DNA from: Talinum fruticosum
Lineage: Eukaryota > Streptophyta > Magnoliopsida > Caryophyllales > Talinaceae
NCBI GenBank assembly: GCA_021018815.1
Contig: JAITYX010000048.1
Location: 2,658,501 to 2,722,500 of the forward strand
DNA length: 64,000 bases
Direction: 5' to 3'
The notes under the pieces are model-generated. The model did no database searches. It was not told the DNA's origin and worked only from the letters and a program-made list of their open reading frames with translations. A program made the translations under genes and the position numbers. Below are positions 62,720-64,000 of the stretch, one piece after another; within the stretch, counting starts at the first letter, position 1, and the number at the start of each line of letters is the position of its first letter.

Positions 62720-64000
62720 CACTACTAGAAAACTTCCAAAGTGCGACGTAAATAGCGACGGAATATCGGCTAATAGCGACGGAATTTTGAAATTAGCGAC
62801 GGATTTAGCGACGGAAATATTCTGTCGCTAAATCGCGGGTCGCTAAATTTCAGCGACGGAAATTTTGAAATCCGTCGCTAATTAGCGACGGATCGGCGAC
62901 GGAAAAGGCTTCCGTAGGCGATGGGAATTAGCGACGGACACTCTTCCGTAGGTCGATGGAAATCGACAACGGAAAGTCGTCCGTCGCCGATTTAGCGACG
63001 GAAATGGGGGTGTTTCCGTCGTCGATTGGAACTTTTCGTCGTTGATCCGTCATTGATTCGTCATTGTTCAGTCGTCGTTACGTAAAAAATGTGAATATTA
63101 TTTTTTAGTTATTTGTTACCCTAGTACAAACAATTGTAAATGGATATACAAATCCAACATTCACATATGTAACACTTACATTTGGCATTTACATATGCCG
63201 ACTACAAATAATTCATCAAAGTTGGATATACAAATCCAACTTACATGTTCACCATCATGAACAATCATAACATACTTAAAACAAATTCACAAGTTCAACA
63301 CAACAAGCAAACAATAGCTCACAAGAAACCTTAAACACATCTAAACAGATTCGCAAAGTGATAATCACTAATATATACAAAAGTTGACATATGAATTCAT
63401 GGTCCTCACTCATCCTCATCCTCATCCTCTTCCTCTTGTGGTTGTGCTTGGTCGACGGTGAGATCCGGATGCTTGCTCGAGACTGCAGAAATTCATTGAT
63501 ACGTGCTATTGGCTCAGTGAACTGTCGACCTTTTCTTTAAGATGCCTATTTTGCAACTCAAGCATCCGAGCATGTTCAATCCATTGTTGTAACTTAGAAT
63601 TCAAAGTATGCACTTGTTGATCTCAATTCGAGTCATCTACGAGTAGAAGGTTTCGGTGATTTGAAGGGCATGGTTGGTTTCAAGTTTCTAGCCTCGGATC
63701 CAAGTCCATAAATGCGACCTTTCAAGTTTGAGTGGGTTGAGTGTTTTGCAACTCTTCCCACTCTTTTTGAAACTTGTCCTGAATATAATATAAATATTTG
63801 AGGCATGTAAATATCACAGGTTGTTAACGAAAACCATAGATAGAAAAATATGCGAAATTCATACATATGGTTACTCACGTAAATGGCCTTGGATTTTTTG
63901 TCCATCCATTCGTCCTTTTTTGTTTTGTGCGTTCGTGAAAATAGTTGGGTCGGTAGAGGCTGAACTCCTTTAAACTCCTTCATCTAAATAAAAACAAGTT
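62720..64000 (-). mobile_element. CACTA element 2, partial (runs off the window)
   Basis: Starts with terminal repeat CACTACTAGAAAAC, followed by a dense TAGCGACGGA subterminal array (62740-63080) like that of CACTA-1. The coding remnant reads on the minus strand, so this is the 3' end of the element. The other terminus lies beyond 64000. It begins about 640 bp after P450 exon 2. Confidence 0.82.
63390..64000 (-). pseudogene. En/Spm second-gene C-terminal part (CACTA-2)
   Basis: On the minus strand, FKGVQPLPTQLFSRTHKTKK matches LKGVLPLPTQP of CACTA-1. It is followed after an intron-like stretch by GRVAKHSTHSNLKGRIYGLG (compare 34360-34500) and by a coiled-coil region (LNSELQ/WIEHARMLELQNRHLK-like). 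The C-terminus lies around 63400, rich in Glu/Asp codons. Shifts are present, and the N-terminal exons are outside the window. Confidence 0.6.

Overview
The window looks like eudicot nuclear DNA. It is AT-rich, its host genes carry GT-AG introns, and most of it is layered transposable elements: Ty3/gypsy LTR elements, CACTA, hAT, an L1-type LINE, SINE-like pieces and many MITEs. The two host genes that can be read are a TPS-a type terpene synthase (45175-49614, +) and the first two coding exons of a CYP71-clan cytochrome P450 (58096-62081, +). I could not fix the species or family. All calls come from reading the sequence by eye; no search or alignment was run.

Layout. 1-5.8 kb is AT-rich DNA with MITEs. 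5.8-25.1 kb is a three-layer nest. An old minus-strand LTR-like element (C, 5786-6520 plus 21536-25083) is split by a full Ty3/gypsy element (A, 6521-21530, 5-bp target duplication agaac). The 5' LTR of A is in turn split by a minus-strand solo LTR (B, 8425-12367, target duplication attta). 25.1-28 kb holds an inverted-duplication hairpin, a tRNA-like sequence and a minisatellite. 28.0-37.0 kb is a dead FAR1/FHY3-type (MULE-derived) gene on the minus strand, cut by two hAT elements and a 5.2 kb CACTA element. 37.2-38.5 kb is a microsatellite and a foldback MITE. 40.3-44.5 kb is a 5'-truncated LINE. 45.2-49.6 kb is the terpene synthase. 54.1-56.1 kb is an hAT element that appears to carry a captured gene 5' end. 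58.1-62.1 kb is the P450, and a second CACTA copy (62720 to the window edge) starts just downstream of it.

How the genes may work together. A TPS-a enzyme (cyclisation of farnesyl diphosphate) and a CYP71-clan P450 (oxidation of the product) lie in the same orientation about 8.5 kb apart, which is the classic core of a small plant terpenoid gene cluster. Both are interrupted by single-base deficits in short homopolymers: one T in the terpene synthase NSE/DTE motif, and one G at each of two places in P450 exon 1. The rest of both readings is clean, and the two LTRs of A also differ largely by isolated 1-base indels. Either both genes died recently, or the assembly undercalls homopolymers and the genes are intact. 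That is the main question the window raises.

The best candidate for something little described is a set of six hAT-like elements, most with recognisable 8-bp target duplications. Their subterminal regions have each become a different degenerate G/C-rich oligomer array, and two of them carry promoter or 5'-UTR-like cargo.
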